Positions 7,504 to 15,423 of a DNA stretch of 64,000 nt are shown here, piece after piece (position 1 is the first letter of the stretch; the number at the start of each line of letters is the position of its first letter). Position numbers and translations under genes: made by a program. The notes beneath the pieces were generated by a model. The model did no database searches and was not told where the DNA came from. It saw only the letters and a list, made by a program, of their open reading frames with translations. Source of the DNA: Microbacterium flavum (GTDB lineage Bacteria; Actinomycetota; Actinomycetes; Actinomycetales; Microbacteriaceae); NCBI RefSeq assembly GCF_018717645.1, contig NZ_JAFLHG010000009.1, forward strand, positions 62,001 through 126,000, given 5' to 3'.

Positions 7504-8682
7504 ATGGGTGTTCTGGACCTCTCGGCCTACGGACTGACCGAAGAGCAGCGCGAACTGGCCGCGATGGTGCGCGCCTTCGCCGACGAAGAGGTCGCGCCGC
7601 GCGCGTACGAGGCCGACCGCACCAAGACACTGCCGCTGGAGGTCGTCCGGGGGATGGGGGAGCTCGGCCTGTTCGGCCTGCCCTTCCCCGAGGAGGTCGG
7701 GGGCCAGGGCGGCGACTACGTGGCCCTGGGGCTTGCGATCGAGGCGCTCGGCCGCGTCGACCAGTCGATCGCGATCACGCTCGAAGCGGGTGTCAGTCTC
7801 GGCGCCATGCCCGTCTTCCGCTTCGGCACCGACGCACAGCGCGACGAGCTGCTGCCCGATCTGCTCGCGGGCCGCGCACTGGCCGGGTTCGGGCTCACCG
7901 AGCCCGAGGCGGGGTCGGATGCCGGCGGCACCCGCACGACCGCGCGGCTCGAGGAGGGCGAGTGGGTGATCGACGGCGCGAAGCAGTTCATCACGAACTC
8001 CGGCACCGACATCACCCGGTTCGTCACCGTCACCGCCGTCACCGGGCGCCGTGGCGACCGCAAAGAGATCTCGACGATCATCGTCCCGAACGGCACCCCC
8101 GGCTTCACGGTCGGCCCCGCGTACGACAAGGTCGGCTGGCATGCCTCCGACACCCACCCGCTGTCGTTCGATCAGGCCCGCGTGCCCGAGGCGAACCTCC
8201 TGGGGGAGCGCGGACGCGGGTTCGCGAACTTCCTCAGCATCCTCGACGAGGGACGCGTTGCGATCGCCGCGCTCGCGACCGGAGCCGCCGAGGGATGCCT
8301 CGAAGCCGCGCTCGGCTACGCGCAGACGCGTCAGGTGTTCGGCGACCGGCTCGGGTCACGCCAGTCCATCCAGTTCATGATCGCCCGCATGCAGGCCCGG
8401 GTGCACACCGCGCGGCTCGCCTGGCTCCACGCCGCGCGGCTGCGCGACGCGGGCCGCGCGTTCGGCGCGGAGGCCGCGATCGCGAAGCTCACGGCATCCG
8501 ACGCCGCGATGGACAACGCCCGCGACGCCACGCAGATCTTCGGCGGCAACGGCTTCATGAACGAGTACCCCGTGGCCCGGCACTTCCGAGACTCGAAGAT
8601 CCTCGAGATCGGCGAGGGCACCACCGAGGTCCAGCTCCTCGTCCTCGCGCGCGGTCTCGGGCTCATGGGGAGTGCGGCGTGA
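7504..8682 (+). CDS. acyl-CoA dehydrogenase (FadE19/isovaleryl type)
   Basis: 392 residues, full length for the family. It has the FAD/substrate signature GFGLTEPEAGSDAGGTRT and the C-terminal motif QIFGGNGFMNEYPVARHFRD. The glutamate of GEGTTEV (about residue 371) sits at the catalytic-base position of medium- and branched-chain enzymes. It oxidises acyl-CoA to 2,3-enoyl-CoA, passing electrons to ETF. AAGGAGAT at 7493-7500 is a strong ribosome site. It is first gene of a three-gene operon with 4-base overlaps. Next to a branched-chain dehydrogenase complex, a short branched-chain acyl-CoA (isovaleryl, isobutyryl or 2-methylbutyryl) is the likely substrate, by inference. Confidence 0.9.
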   Translation: MGVLDLSAYGLTEEQRELAAMVRAFADEEVAPRAYEADRTKTLPLEVVRGMGELGLFGLPFPEEVGGQGGDYVALGLAIEALGRVDQSIAITLEAGVSLGAMPVFRFGTDAQRDELLPDLLAGRALAGFGLTEPEAGSDAGGTRTTARLEEGEWVIDGAKQFITNSGTDITRFVTVTAVTGRRGDRKEISTIIVPNGTPGFTVGPAYDKVGWHASDTHPLSFDQARVPEANLLGERGRGFANFLSILDEGRVAIAALATGAAEGCLEAALGYAQTRQVFGDRLGSRQSIQFMIARMQARVHTARLAWLHAARLRDAGRAFGAEAAIAKLTASDAAMDNARDATQIFGGNGFMNEYPVARHFRDSKILEIGEGTTEVQLLVLARGLGLMGSAA

Positions 8683-9155
8683 GCGAGATCGTCCAGCGCG
8701 GGCTCTACCTCGAGGAGTTCGTGGTCGGCGCGGTCTACGCGCACCGGCCGGGACGCACGGCGACGGACGCCGACAACGTCCTCTTCTCCTCGCTCACCAT
8801 GAACACGCAGGCCCTGCACCTGGATGCCGCGTTCGCCGCGACCCAGCCCTTCGGCCGCCCGCTCATGAATTCGATGTGGACGCTCGCGACCATGGTCGGC
8901 GCATCGGTCGCGCAGCTCACTCAGGGCACCCTCGTCGCGCAGCTCGGTCTCGATGACATCTCCTTCCCGCACCCGCTGTTCACCGGCGACACGCTGTACA
9001 CCTCGACGGAGATCCTCGGCGCGCGACCGTCCTCGTCCCGCAGGGGTCAGGGGGTCGTCACGATGCGGCACACTGGTCGTAACCAAGACGGCGACGTCGT
9101 CGCGCAGGCGACGCGCGTCGCGCTGATGTGGGCGACCCCGACGGAGGAGACATGA
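8679..9155 (+). CDS. MaoC-family dehydratase/hydratase
   Basis: 158 residues from GTG 8679, overlapping the preceding stop. Single hot-dog domain of the MaoC type. The segments TATDADNVLFSSLTMNTQ and LHLDAAFA correspond to the hydratase-2 region, and SFPHPLFTGDTLYTSTEILG is typical of the family. It probably hydrates the enoyl-CoA made by the upstream dehydrogenase to a 3-hydroxyacyl-CoA. The same dehydrogenase-MaoC-CitE order is known in mycobacteria (Rv2500c-Rv2498c). Its stop overlaps the next ATG by 4 bases. Confidence 0.85.
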   Translation: MSEIVQRGLYLEEFVVGAVYAHRPGRTATDADNVLFSSLTMNTQALHLDAAFAATQPFGRPLMNSMWTLATMVGASVAQLTQGTLVAQLGLDDISFPHPLFTGDTLYTSTEILGARPSSSRRGQGVVTMRHTGRNQDGDVVAQATRVALMWATPTEET

Positions 9156-9979
9156 CGTTCACCCTCGGCCCGGCGCTGCTGTTCTGCCCCGCCGATCGGC
9201 CGGACCGGTACGCGTCCGCCCTCTCCCGCGCCGACGCCGCGATCCTCGACCTCGAGGACGCGGTCGCTCCGCACCACAAGGCCGCCGCGCGTGGTGCGCT
9301 CATCGATGCGCACGTGGATCCCGCGCGCGTCATCGTGCGGGTGAACGCCGTCGACTCAGCGGACTTCGACGCCGACATGGCGACGCTCTCGCACACCGAT
9401 TTCCGTCTCATCATGGTCCCCAAAGCGGAGTCGGCGAAGAAGATCGCCCGGATCGACCGGCGCTTCGACGTCATCGCCCTGTGCGAGACCCCGCGGGGCG
9501 TCACGACGGCGGAGAAGATCGCGGACGCCGCGAACGTCGTCGCGCTCATGTGGGGCGCGGAGGATCTCGTCGCCGCGATCGGGGGCACGTCGAGCCGCAA
9601 GGCGCCCAAGCCGGGGCGCGTCGCCGGCGCCTATCGGGACGTCGCCCGCTACGCCCGCTCCCGCGTGCTGCTGGCCGCCGCGGCGGCGGGAAAGGGAGCG
9701 ATCGACGCGGTGCACGTCGACATCGCCGACGACAAGGGCCTGCGCCGCGAGGCGCGGGATGCCGCCGCCAGCGGCTTCGCGGCATCCGCCTGCATCCATC
9801 CGGGCCAGGTCGAAGCGATCCGCGCCGCCTACCGTCCGGACGAGGCGGCGCTGCGGTGGGCTCGCGGGGTGCTCGATGCCGCCGCCGAGGAGCGGGGCGT
9901 CTTCCGCTTCGAGGGGCGGATGGTCGACGAACCGGTGCTCCGCCACGCGCGGGCGCTCCTCTCCCGCGGGGCGCGCTGA
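9152..9979 (+). CDS. CitE-like CoA-ester lyase (HpcH/HpaI family)
   Basis: 275 residues. TIM-barrel CitE-like lyase: FCPADRPDRYASAL near the N-terminus, then the metal-binding ILDLEDAVAPHHK, VNAVDSADFDAD, CETPRGV and LMWGAEDL. It lacks the accessory citrate lyase subunits. Mycobacterial Rv2498c, in the same context, cleaves beta-hydroxyacyl-CoAs of the 3-hydroxy-3-methylglutaryl type; a similar C-C lyase step at the end of leucine-type catabolism is inferred here. Last gene of the operon; the convergent phosphatase gene ends 4 bases downstream. Confidence 0.85.
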   Translation: MTFTLGPALLFCPADRPDRYASALSRADAAILDLEDAVAPHHKAAARGALIDAHVDPARVIVRVNAVDSADFDADMATLSHTDFRLIMVPKAESAKKIARIDRRFDVIALCETPRGVTTAEKIADAANVVALMWGAEDLVAAIGGTSSRKAPKPGRVAGAYRDVARYARSRVLLAAAAAGKGAIDAVHVDIADDKGLRREARDAAASGFAASACIHPGQVEAIRAAYRPDEAALRWARGVLDAAAEERGVFRFEGRMVDEPVLRHARALLSRGAR

Positions 9980-9982
9980 GAG

Positions 9983-10600
9983 TCAGCCGATCGGCACCGC
10001 CGCGTAGGACTGGACGCTGAGCCGGTCCCGTTCGACGAGGAAGGCATGCGTCGACGCGTTCGCCAGCCGTTCGCCCGGCAGCGGCAGCTCTCCCGCACTC
10101 GCGTGGCGGATGAGCTGTCCGATGAGAGCGCCGTGCGCGACGGCGATGACCGGGACGTCGAGGGGGGCGTGACGCCGGCGGGCGTCCCGTACGACGCGGC
10201 GCACGGCATCGACGGCACGGATGCGCAGCTGGAGGTCGCTTTCCGCGCCGGGGACGTTGTCGCGGTTGAACTCGCCGTACCGAGCGCGGTAGTCCTCGAC
10301 CGTCATCCCCTCGGCGATGCCGTACGCGCGCTCACGCAGGTGCGGATAGAGGCGGGGTTCGTCTGCGCCGAAGGCGGCCGCGATGATCTGCGCGGTCTCG
10401 CGCGCGCGGGAGAGGTCGCTCGAGACGATGAGCGGATGGGCTCCACCGAGCATCTCGTCGAACCGGGCGACGAGCTGCGCCGCGGTCTCGGCGGCCTGCA
10501 CACGCCCGGTGTCGTTGAGGGGGATGTCGGTCGAGCCCTGGATGCGCCGCGCGGCATTCCAGTCGGTCTCGCCGTGGCGCACGAGGAGGAGAGTCGTCAC
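9983..10600 (-). CDS. histidine phosphatase family protein
   Basis: 205 residues of the phosphoglycerate-mutase-like superfamily. The catalytic LVRHGETDWN is at residues 6-15, with the second conserved arginine in SSDLSRARETAQ. A late histidine lies in VIAVAHGALIGQLIRHA. The RHG / LSRARETA / HGA pattern fits broad-specificity phosphatases rather than glycolytic mutase. The GTG start at 10600 has TAGGCT ending 6 bases upstream, predicting a leaderless message. Physiological substrate unknown. Confidence 0.88.
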   Translation of the reverse strand: MTTLLLVRHGETDWNAARRIQGSTDIPLNDTGRVQAAETAAQLVARFDEMLGGAHPLIVSSDLSRARETAQIIAAAFGADEPRLYPHLRERAYGIAEGMTVEDYRARYGEFNRDNVPGAESDLQLRIRAVDAVRRVVRDARRRHAPLDVPVIAVAHGALIGQLIRHASAGELPLPGERLANASTHAFLVERDRLSVQSYAAVPIG

Positions 10601-10606
10601 CCCTCG

Positions 10607-10612
10607 AGCCTA
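10607..10612 (-). promoter_or_regulatory. -10 box TAGGCT, leaderless start of the phosphatase gene
   Basis: On the minus strand TAGGCT-N6-GTG places the transcription start at or next to the first base of the GTG at 10600. No ribosome site is visible. Confidence 0.5.
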
Positions 10613-10652
10613 CGGCGGCGCGGCTGGACGATCGCCGGGCGGCCGGTCAGGG

Positions 10653-11504
10653 TCAGCGCGCGGCCGGCAGAGCTTCCGCGAGCGCCTGCAGCACCTCGGT
10701 GGTGCCCGCGTCGATCTTGACGGTCGCGCGGGTGTCGCCGCGGGTCTGCCCGCGATTGACGATCACGACGGGGAGCTTCCGCCGGCGGGCGCGTTCGAGG
10801 AGTCGGATGCCGGAGTTGACGACCAGCGAGGAGCCGGCGACGAGGAGGGCGTCGCTCGCGGCGACGAGCTGCTCGGCCTCGGCGAAGATCGTGAGCGGGA
10901 TGTACTCGCCGAAGAACACGACGTCGGGCTTGAGCATCCCCTCGCACACGCTGCAGGTGGGCACGACGAAGCCGTCGCTCGAGGCGGGCAGCACATCGCC
11001 GTCAGGCCCGAGCTCGACGGCATCCGGGACGGTGATCCACGGGTTGTCGCGCTCGACGCGCAGGGTGAGATCGCGGCGGTCGAACACCTGTCCGCAGTGC
11101 GTGCACAGCACGCGTCGCATGGTGCCGTGGAGCTCGACGACGCGTCGGCTGCCCGCGCGCACGTGCAGGCCGTCGACGTTCTGGGTGATGACGCCCGTCG
11201 CGAGCCCCGCGAGCTCGAGGGCGGCGAGCGCCTCGTGGCCGCGGTTCGGGCGGGCGGCGGCGAACGCCTTCCATCCGAGATGGCTGCCGACCCAGTAGCG
11301 GCGGCGGGCCGCGTCGCTGGAGAGGAACTGCTGAACGGTCATCGGGGTCCGCGTCGGCGCCCCCTTACCGCGGTAGTCCGGGATGCCGGAGTCCGTCGAC
11401 ATCCCGGCGCCGGTGAGGACGGCGATACGGCGCCCGGCGAGCGCATCCACGGCGCGGCCGAGGGCCGCCTCCGTGGGCGTATCGAACTCCCAGACGGTCG
11501 TCAT
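10653..11504 (-). CDS. Sir2-family NAD-dependent protein deacylase
   Basis: 283 residues. All sirtuin motifs are present: TGAGMSTDSGIPDYRG for NAD binding, TQNVDGLHVRAG, the catalytic histidine in VELHGTM, a zinc site CTHC...CSVC, KPDVVFFGE and AGSSLVV. The GAGMSTDSGIPDYRG form and the overall length fit class II (SIRT4-like) sirtuins. It removes acetyl or other acyl groups from lysines using NAD. It has a GGAGG-type ribosome site before ATG 11504 and a TAGGCT box further upstream. It is divergent from the SpoU methylase and likely a single-gene unit. Confidence 0.92.
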   Translation of the reverse strand: MTTVWEFDTPTEAALGRAVDALAGRRIAVLTGAGMSTDSGIPDYRGKGAPTRTPMTVQQFLSSDAARRRYWVGSHLGWKAFAAARPNRGHEALAALELAGLATGVITQNVDGLHVRAGSRRVVELHGTMRRVLCTHCGQVFDRRDLTLRVERDNPWITVPDAVELGPDGDVLPASSDGFVVPTCSVCEGMLKPDVVFFGEYIPLTIFAEAEQLVAASDALLVAGSSLVVNSGIRLLERARRRKLPVVIVNRGQTRGDTRATVKIDAGTTEVLQALAEALPAAR

Positions 11505-11588
11505 GGCGGGCCTCCGCCGTGAAGCCTACGCCCCTCGCTTTGCGGGCAGGTTACGCGCCGCCGTGGATACGCGTGCGAGCATGGACGC

Positions 11589-12395
11589 ATGCCCGCCGTC
11601 CTGATCGACGATCCCGCCGACCCGAGACTCGGCGACTACCGGGATCTCACCGACGTCGCGCTGCGCCGCGTGCGCGAGCCCGCCGAAGGCCTCTACATCG
11701 CCGAGTCCGCCAAGGTGATCGCCCGGGCGATCGAGGCCGGTCACCGCCCGCGCTCCTTCCTCGTGCAGGAGAAGTGGCGGGAGGATGCCGAGGGTCTCGC
11801 CCCGGACGCGCCCGTGTACGTCGTCTCGGATGCCGTGGCCGAGGAGCTGACCGGCTACGCCGTGCACCGGGGCGCCCTCGCCGCGATGCACCGTCCCGCC
11901 CTGCCCCCGGTGGCGGATGTCATCGCCGGCGCGCGCCTCGTGCTGATCCTCGAGGACATCGTCGACCACACGAATGTCGGCGCGGCCTTCCGCGCCGCGG
12001 CCGGCCTCGGCGCCGACGCCGTCCTCGTGAGCCCGCGGTGCGCCGACCCCCTGTATCGACGGAGCGTCCGGGTCAGCATGGGCACCGTCTTCCAGGTGCC
12101 CTGGACGCGGATGCCGGACGGTCGCGGGGGACCGTGGGTCGCCAACCGCGAGGTGTTCCGCGACGCCGGCATCCATCTGGCTTCGCTCGCGCTGGCGGAG
12201 GGAGCGGTCCCGCTCGATGTGTTCGCGGCGGATCGCCCGGAGCGGGTGGCGCTCGTCCTCGGAACGGAGGGCGATGGTCTCTCGCGCCGCGCGATCGAGG
12301 CGGCCGACACGGTCGTGACCATCCCGATGTCCGGGGGAGTGGACTCGCTCAACGTCGCGTCGGCGGCCGCCGTCGCACTCTGGGCGCTGCGCTGA
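11589..12395 (+). CDS. SpoU/TrmH-family RNA 2'-O-methyltransferase
   Basis: 268 residues. The N-terminal substrate-binding domain (about 1-105) is followed by a SPOUT knot domain. Motif 1 is in DIVDHTNVGAAFRAAAGLGA, motif 2 in VALVLGTEGDGLSRRAI, and motif 3 in IPMSGGVDSLNVASAAAVALW. These place it with tRNA/rRNA ribose methyltransferases such as TrmH, RlmB and TsnR; the target nucleotide cannot be told. ATG at 11589 has no good ribosome site; GAGCAT 6 bases upstream resembles the leaderless -10 boxes elsewhere in the window. Confidence 0.88.
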   Translation: MPAVLIDDPADPRLGDYRDLTDVALRRVREPAEGLYIAESAKVIARAIEAGHRPRSFLVQEKWREDAEGLAPDAPVYVVSDAVAEELTGYAVHRGALAAMHRPALPPVADVIAGARLVLILEDIVDHTNVGAAFRAAAGLGADAVLVSPRCADPLYRRSVRVSMGTVFQVPWTRMPDGRGGPWVANREVFRDAGIHLASLALAEGAVPLDVFAADRPERVALVLGTEGDGLSRRAIEAADTVVTIPMSGGVDSLNVASAAAVALWALR

Positions 12396-12441
12396 GCGCA
12401 ACGCTCCGGTGACGCTGGCGCTGCGCTGAGCCGCGGCGGAC

Positions 12442-13314
12442 TCAGACGATCGAGCCCGGACGTTCGGTGCGGTCGCGGCCGGGGGCCTCAGTCATCACCG
12501 GGAGGGCGTCGGGCCGCTTCGCGGTGATGTTGTCGCCCGAGGACTGGTGCCGGAGTCGCCGCAGCACCCAGGGCACCAGGTGCGCGCGCGCCCAGACGAG
12601 GTCGTTCCCCCGCGCCTCGCGCCACGTGAGGGCGGGGAGGGGATCCGGCTGCAGGGGCTGCAGGTCGTTCGGCACGTTGAGCGCGCGCAGCACCATCCGC
12701 GCGATCTCGTGATGCCCCAGGGCGTTGTAGTGCAGGCGGTCATCGTCGAAGAAGCGCATGTCCTGCACCTCTTTGAGCGCCCACTGGTCGGCGACGATCG
12801 CGTCGTAGCGATCCGCGATGGCGCGGATGTTCTCGTTGTAGATGGCGACGCGGCCCCGGATGCCGCGGAACACCGGCGTGAATTCGGTGTCGACGCCGGT
12901 GAACACCACGACGGTGGCCCCCTGCGAGCTCAGGCGGGCGACGGCATCCTCGAACTGCTGGGCGACCGCATCGGGGTCGCCTCCGGGTCGGATGACGTCG
13001 TTGCCCCCTGCGGAGAACGTGATGAGGTCGGGCGCGAGGGCGAGTGCCGGCTCCACCTGGTCTGCCACGATCTGGCCGATGAGCTTGCCGCGGACGGCGA
13101 GGTTCGCGTAGGCGAAATCGTCCACCTGCCGGGCGAGCACCTCGGCGACGCGGTCGGCCCAGCCTCGGTGGTCGCCGGAGGTCCCGGGGATCGGGTCCCC
13201 GATCCCCTCCGTGAACGAATCCCCGATCGCGACCATCCGTCGCCAGGGGTGGGCGCTCTCGTTGGGGACGTACGGCGAGCGATGCTCGTCGGGGGCCGGT
13301 TCGTTGCCTCGCAT
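12442..13314 (-). CDS. SGNH/GDSL-type hydrolase
   Basis: 290 residues from the ATG at 13314, which has AGGGAGAG upstream. SGNH blocks: I is AIGDSFTEG (Ser), II the glycine of NLAVRGKLIG, III is SAGGNDV (Asn), V is DRLHYNALGHHEIA (Asp/His). There is no signal peptide or membrane segment, so it is probably cytosolic. A paralogue lies at 40733-41494 with matching landmarks throughout, including the C-terminal PWVLRRLRHQSSGD. Substrate unknown; family members are esterases, lipases or carbohydrate deacetylases. It is divergent from a helicase gene. Confidence 0.85.
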   Translation of the reverse strand: MRGNEPAPDEHRSPYVPNESAHPWRRMVAIGDSFTEGIGDPIPGTSGDHRGWADRVAEVLARQVDDFAYANLAVRGKLIGQIVADQVEPALALAPDLITFSAGGNDVIRPGGDPDAVAQQFEDAVARLSSQGATVVVFTGVDTEFTPVFRGIRGRVAIYNENIRAIADRYDAIVADQWALKEVQDMRFFDDDRLHYNALGHHEIARMVLRALNVPNDLQPLQPDPLPALTWREARGNDLVWARAHLVPWVLRRLRHQSSGDNITAKRPDALPVMTEAPGRDRTERPGSIV

Positions 13315-13398
13315 GACTCTCCCTGACTCGTGGTCCGTTCCGAGATGACTCGTGGTCCGTCTCGAGGCTACCCGGGCCGCCCTGTCGGCGGGGTCGTT

Positions 13399-13404
13399 TA
13401 GGGT
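13399..13404 (+). promoter_or_regulatory. -10 box TAGGGT of the helicase gene
   Basis: TAGGGT ends 8 bases before GTG 13413 with no ribosome site between, suggesting a leaderless or nearly leaderless transcript. Confidence 0.4.
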
Positions 13405-13412
13405 GGTCACTC

Positions 13413-15317
13413 GTGACAGGGGACGAACGGGGTGATGAACAGCGGCCGGAGGAGAGCACCGAGCAGGAGCACTTCGGCAGCTTCGCCGCCGAGCACCTCT
13501 CACCCGCCTTCCCCCAGCGCGCGCCGTGGGGCACCGCGCAGAACCTCCGCGCCTGGCAGGCCGAAGCGCTGGAGACCTACTTCTCCGCCGACGGCCCGGA
13601 AGGAGTCGGGCGCGGCCCGCGCGACTTCCTCGCCGCGGCCACACCCGGCGCCGGCAAGACGACGTTCGCCCTGCGCCTCGCCTCCGAGCTCCTGCGGCGC
13701 GGGGTCATCGAGCGGATCATCGTCGTCGCGCCGACGGAGCACCTGAAGACGCAGTGGGCGGATGCCGCGGCGCGCGTCGGCATCCGCCTCGACCCCCGGT
13801 TCAGCAACCGCCAGCGCACCCATGCCCGCCAGTTCCACGGCGTCGCAGTGACCTACGCGCAGGTCGCCGTGAAGGCGTCAGTCCACCGCCACCTCGCCGA
13901 CGAGCGGCGCACGCTCGTCGTCCTCGACGAGGTGCACCACGGAGGGGACGCGCTCAGCTGGGGCGACGCCCTGCGGGAGGCGTTCGGGCGCGCGACGCGA
14001 AGGCTCCTCCTCTCCGGCACCCCGTTCCGCAGCGACACCGCACCGATCCCGTTCGTGGAGTACCACCCGAACGAGAAGGGCATCCGGCTCTCGCGCACGG
14101 ACTACAACTACGGCTACGGGCGCGCACTGGCGGACGGCGTGGTGCGTCCCGTCCTGTTCCTCGTCTATGCGGGCAAGATGCGGTGGCGGACGAACGCGGG
14201 CGATGAGCTCGAGGCCCACCTCGGCCAGGACAACACGAAGGACGTCACCGCACAGGCCTGGCGGACGGCCCTGGACCCCGAGGGCGATTGGATCCCCGCC
14301 GTCCTCGGCAGCGCGGACCGGCGCCTGTCCGAGGTGCGCCAGGACGTCCCGGATGCCGGGGGGCTGGTGATCGCGACGGATCAGACCGCCGCGCGGGCCT
14401 ACGCCGCGATCCTGCATCGACTCACGGGCGAGGCGCCCACCGTCGTCCTCTCCGACGACACCGCGGCGTCGGGGCGCATCGAGCAGTTCGCGAACGCGAC
14501 GAGCAGGTGGATGGTCGCCGTCCGGATGGTCTCGGAGGGCGTCGACGTCCCCCGCCTCGCCGTCGGCGTGTACGCCACCAGCGCCTCGACGCCGCTCTTC
14601 TTCGCCCAGGCCGTCGGCCGCTTCGTGCGCGCGCGCCGGCGCGGCGAGTCGGCGTCCGTGTTCCTCCCGAATGTGCCCGTCCTCCTCGCCCTCGCCGGCG
14701 AGCTGGAGCGTGAGCGCGACCACGCCCTGGACCGCGAGTCGGGCGACGACGACGGCCTCGAGGACACGCTGCTCGCCGACGCCGAGCGCGAGGACAAGGC
14801 CTCCGATGAGCTGGAGCAGGAGTTCCGCTATCAGGCGCTAGGCTCTGTCGCCCACTTCGACCGCGTCCTGTTCGACGGTCGCGAGTTCGGCGAGCTGGCG
14901 GTTCCGGGCACACCCGAAGAGGAGGAGTTCCTCGGCCTTCCGGGCCTGCTCGAACCCGAGCACGTGCACGAACTCCTCATGCAGCGTCAGGCTCGGCAGA
15001 GCCGCCACCGACGCGTCCGCGAGGCGCGCGAGGGCGCAGGCGAGGGGGCGGCATCGGGCGCCGGCGGCACGGTCGAGGCGGCGCCCGCGGGTGGCGGCCT
15101 GGACGCGTCGCTGCCGCCCGCCCTCCACCGGACCCTGCGCGAACAGCGGCAGCTCCTGAACAGTCTCGTCGGGCTGTACGCGCGCCAGAGCGGCGAGGGA
15201 CACGGGCAGGTGCACGCCGAGCTCCGCCGGATCTGCGGCGGTCCCGAGGTCGCCCGTGCGACTGTGGCGCAGCTGCAGGCGCGCATCGAGGTCCTCCGCC
15301 GCCGCGTTCACTCCTGA
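13413..15317 (+). CDS. SF2 DEAD/DEAH-box helicase
   Basis: 634 residues. Superfamily 2 core: Walker A in ATPGAGKTT (residues 76-84), Walker B LVVLDEVHHGGD, motif III as LLLSGTPFRSD, motif V in VRMVSEGVDVPRLAVGVYAT and motif VI QAVGRFVRARRRGE. The arrangement resembles XPB/RadD-type DNA translocases rather than RNA helicases. The C-terminal ~160 residues are charged and helical, and I recognise no domain there. GTG 13413 is chosen because of the TAGGGT box just upstream. The gene stands alone, divergent from an SGNH hydrolase. A repair or remodelling role is possible, but nothing in the context names it. Confidence 0.85.
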   Translation: MTGDERGDEQRPEESTEQEHFGSFAAEHLSPAFPQRAPWGTAQNLRAWQAEALETYFSADGPEGVGRGPRDFLAAATPGAGKTTFALRLASELLRRGVIERIIVVAPTEHLKTQWADAAARVGIRLDPRFSNRQRTHARQFHGVAVTYAQVAVKASVHRHLADERRTLVVLDEVHHGGDALSWGDALREAFGRATRRLLLSGTPFRSDTAPIPFVEYHPNEKGIRLSRTDYNYGYGRALADGVVRPVLFLVYAGKMRWRTNAGDELEAHLGQDNTKDVTAQAWRTALDPEGDWIPAVLGSADRRLSEVRQDVPDAGGLVIATDQTAARAYAAILHRLTGEAPTVVLSDDTAASGRIEQFANATSRWMVAVRMVSEGVDVPRLAVGVYATSASTPLFFAQAVGRFVRARRRGESASVFLPNVPVLLALAGELERERDHALDRESGDDDGLEDTLLADAEREDKASDELEQEFRYQALGSVAHFDRVLFDGREFGELAVPGTPEEEEFLGLPGLLEPEHVHELLMQRQARQSRHRRVREAREGAGEGAASGAGGTVEAAPAGGGLDASLPPALHRTLREQRQLLNSLVGLYARQSGEGHGQVHAELRRICGGPEVARATVAQLQARIEVLRRRVHS

Positions 15318-15411
15318 CGACGACGACGGGCCGCCCCGCGCAGGGTCCGGTTCGGAGGCCCGAAATGCTGGCAATACCGCCGCGCGCAGCCCCCCGAGGC
15401 GTCCGGCTCGT

Positions 15412-15417
15412 TAGCGT
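15412..15417 (+). promoter_or_regulatory. -10 box TAGCGT, leaderless start of the VIT1/ferritin-like gene
   Basis: TAGCGT-N6-GTG: the predicted transcript starts at the GTG at 15424. No ribosome site is seen. Confidence 0.5.
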
Positions 15418-15423
15418 GGAGCG

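Noticed and set aside
13315..13644. N-terminal extension of the SGNH hydrolase frame to 13644
   Set aside because: It would run antisense through the helicase start and is Arg/Pro-rich; ATG 13314 has a good ribosome site and directly precedes the conserved block.
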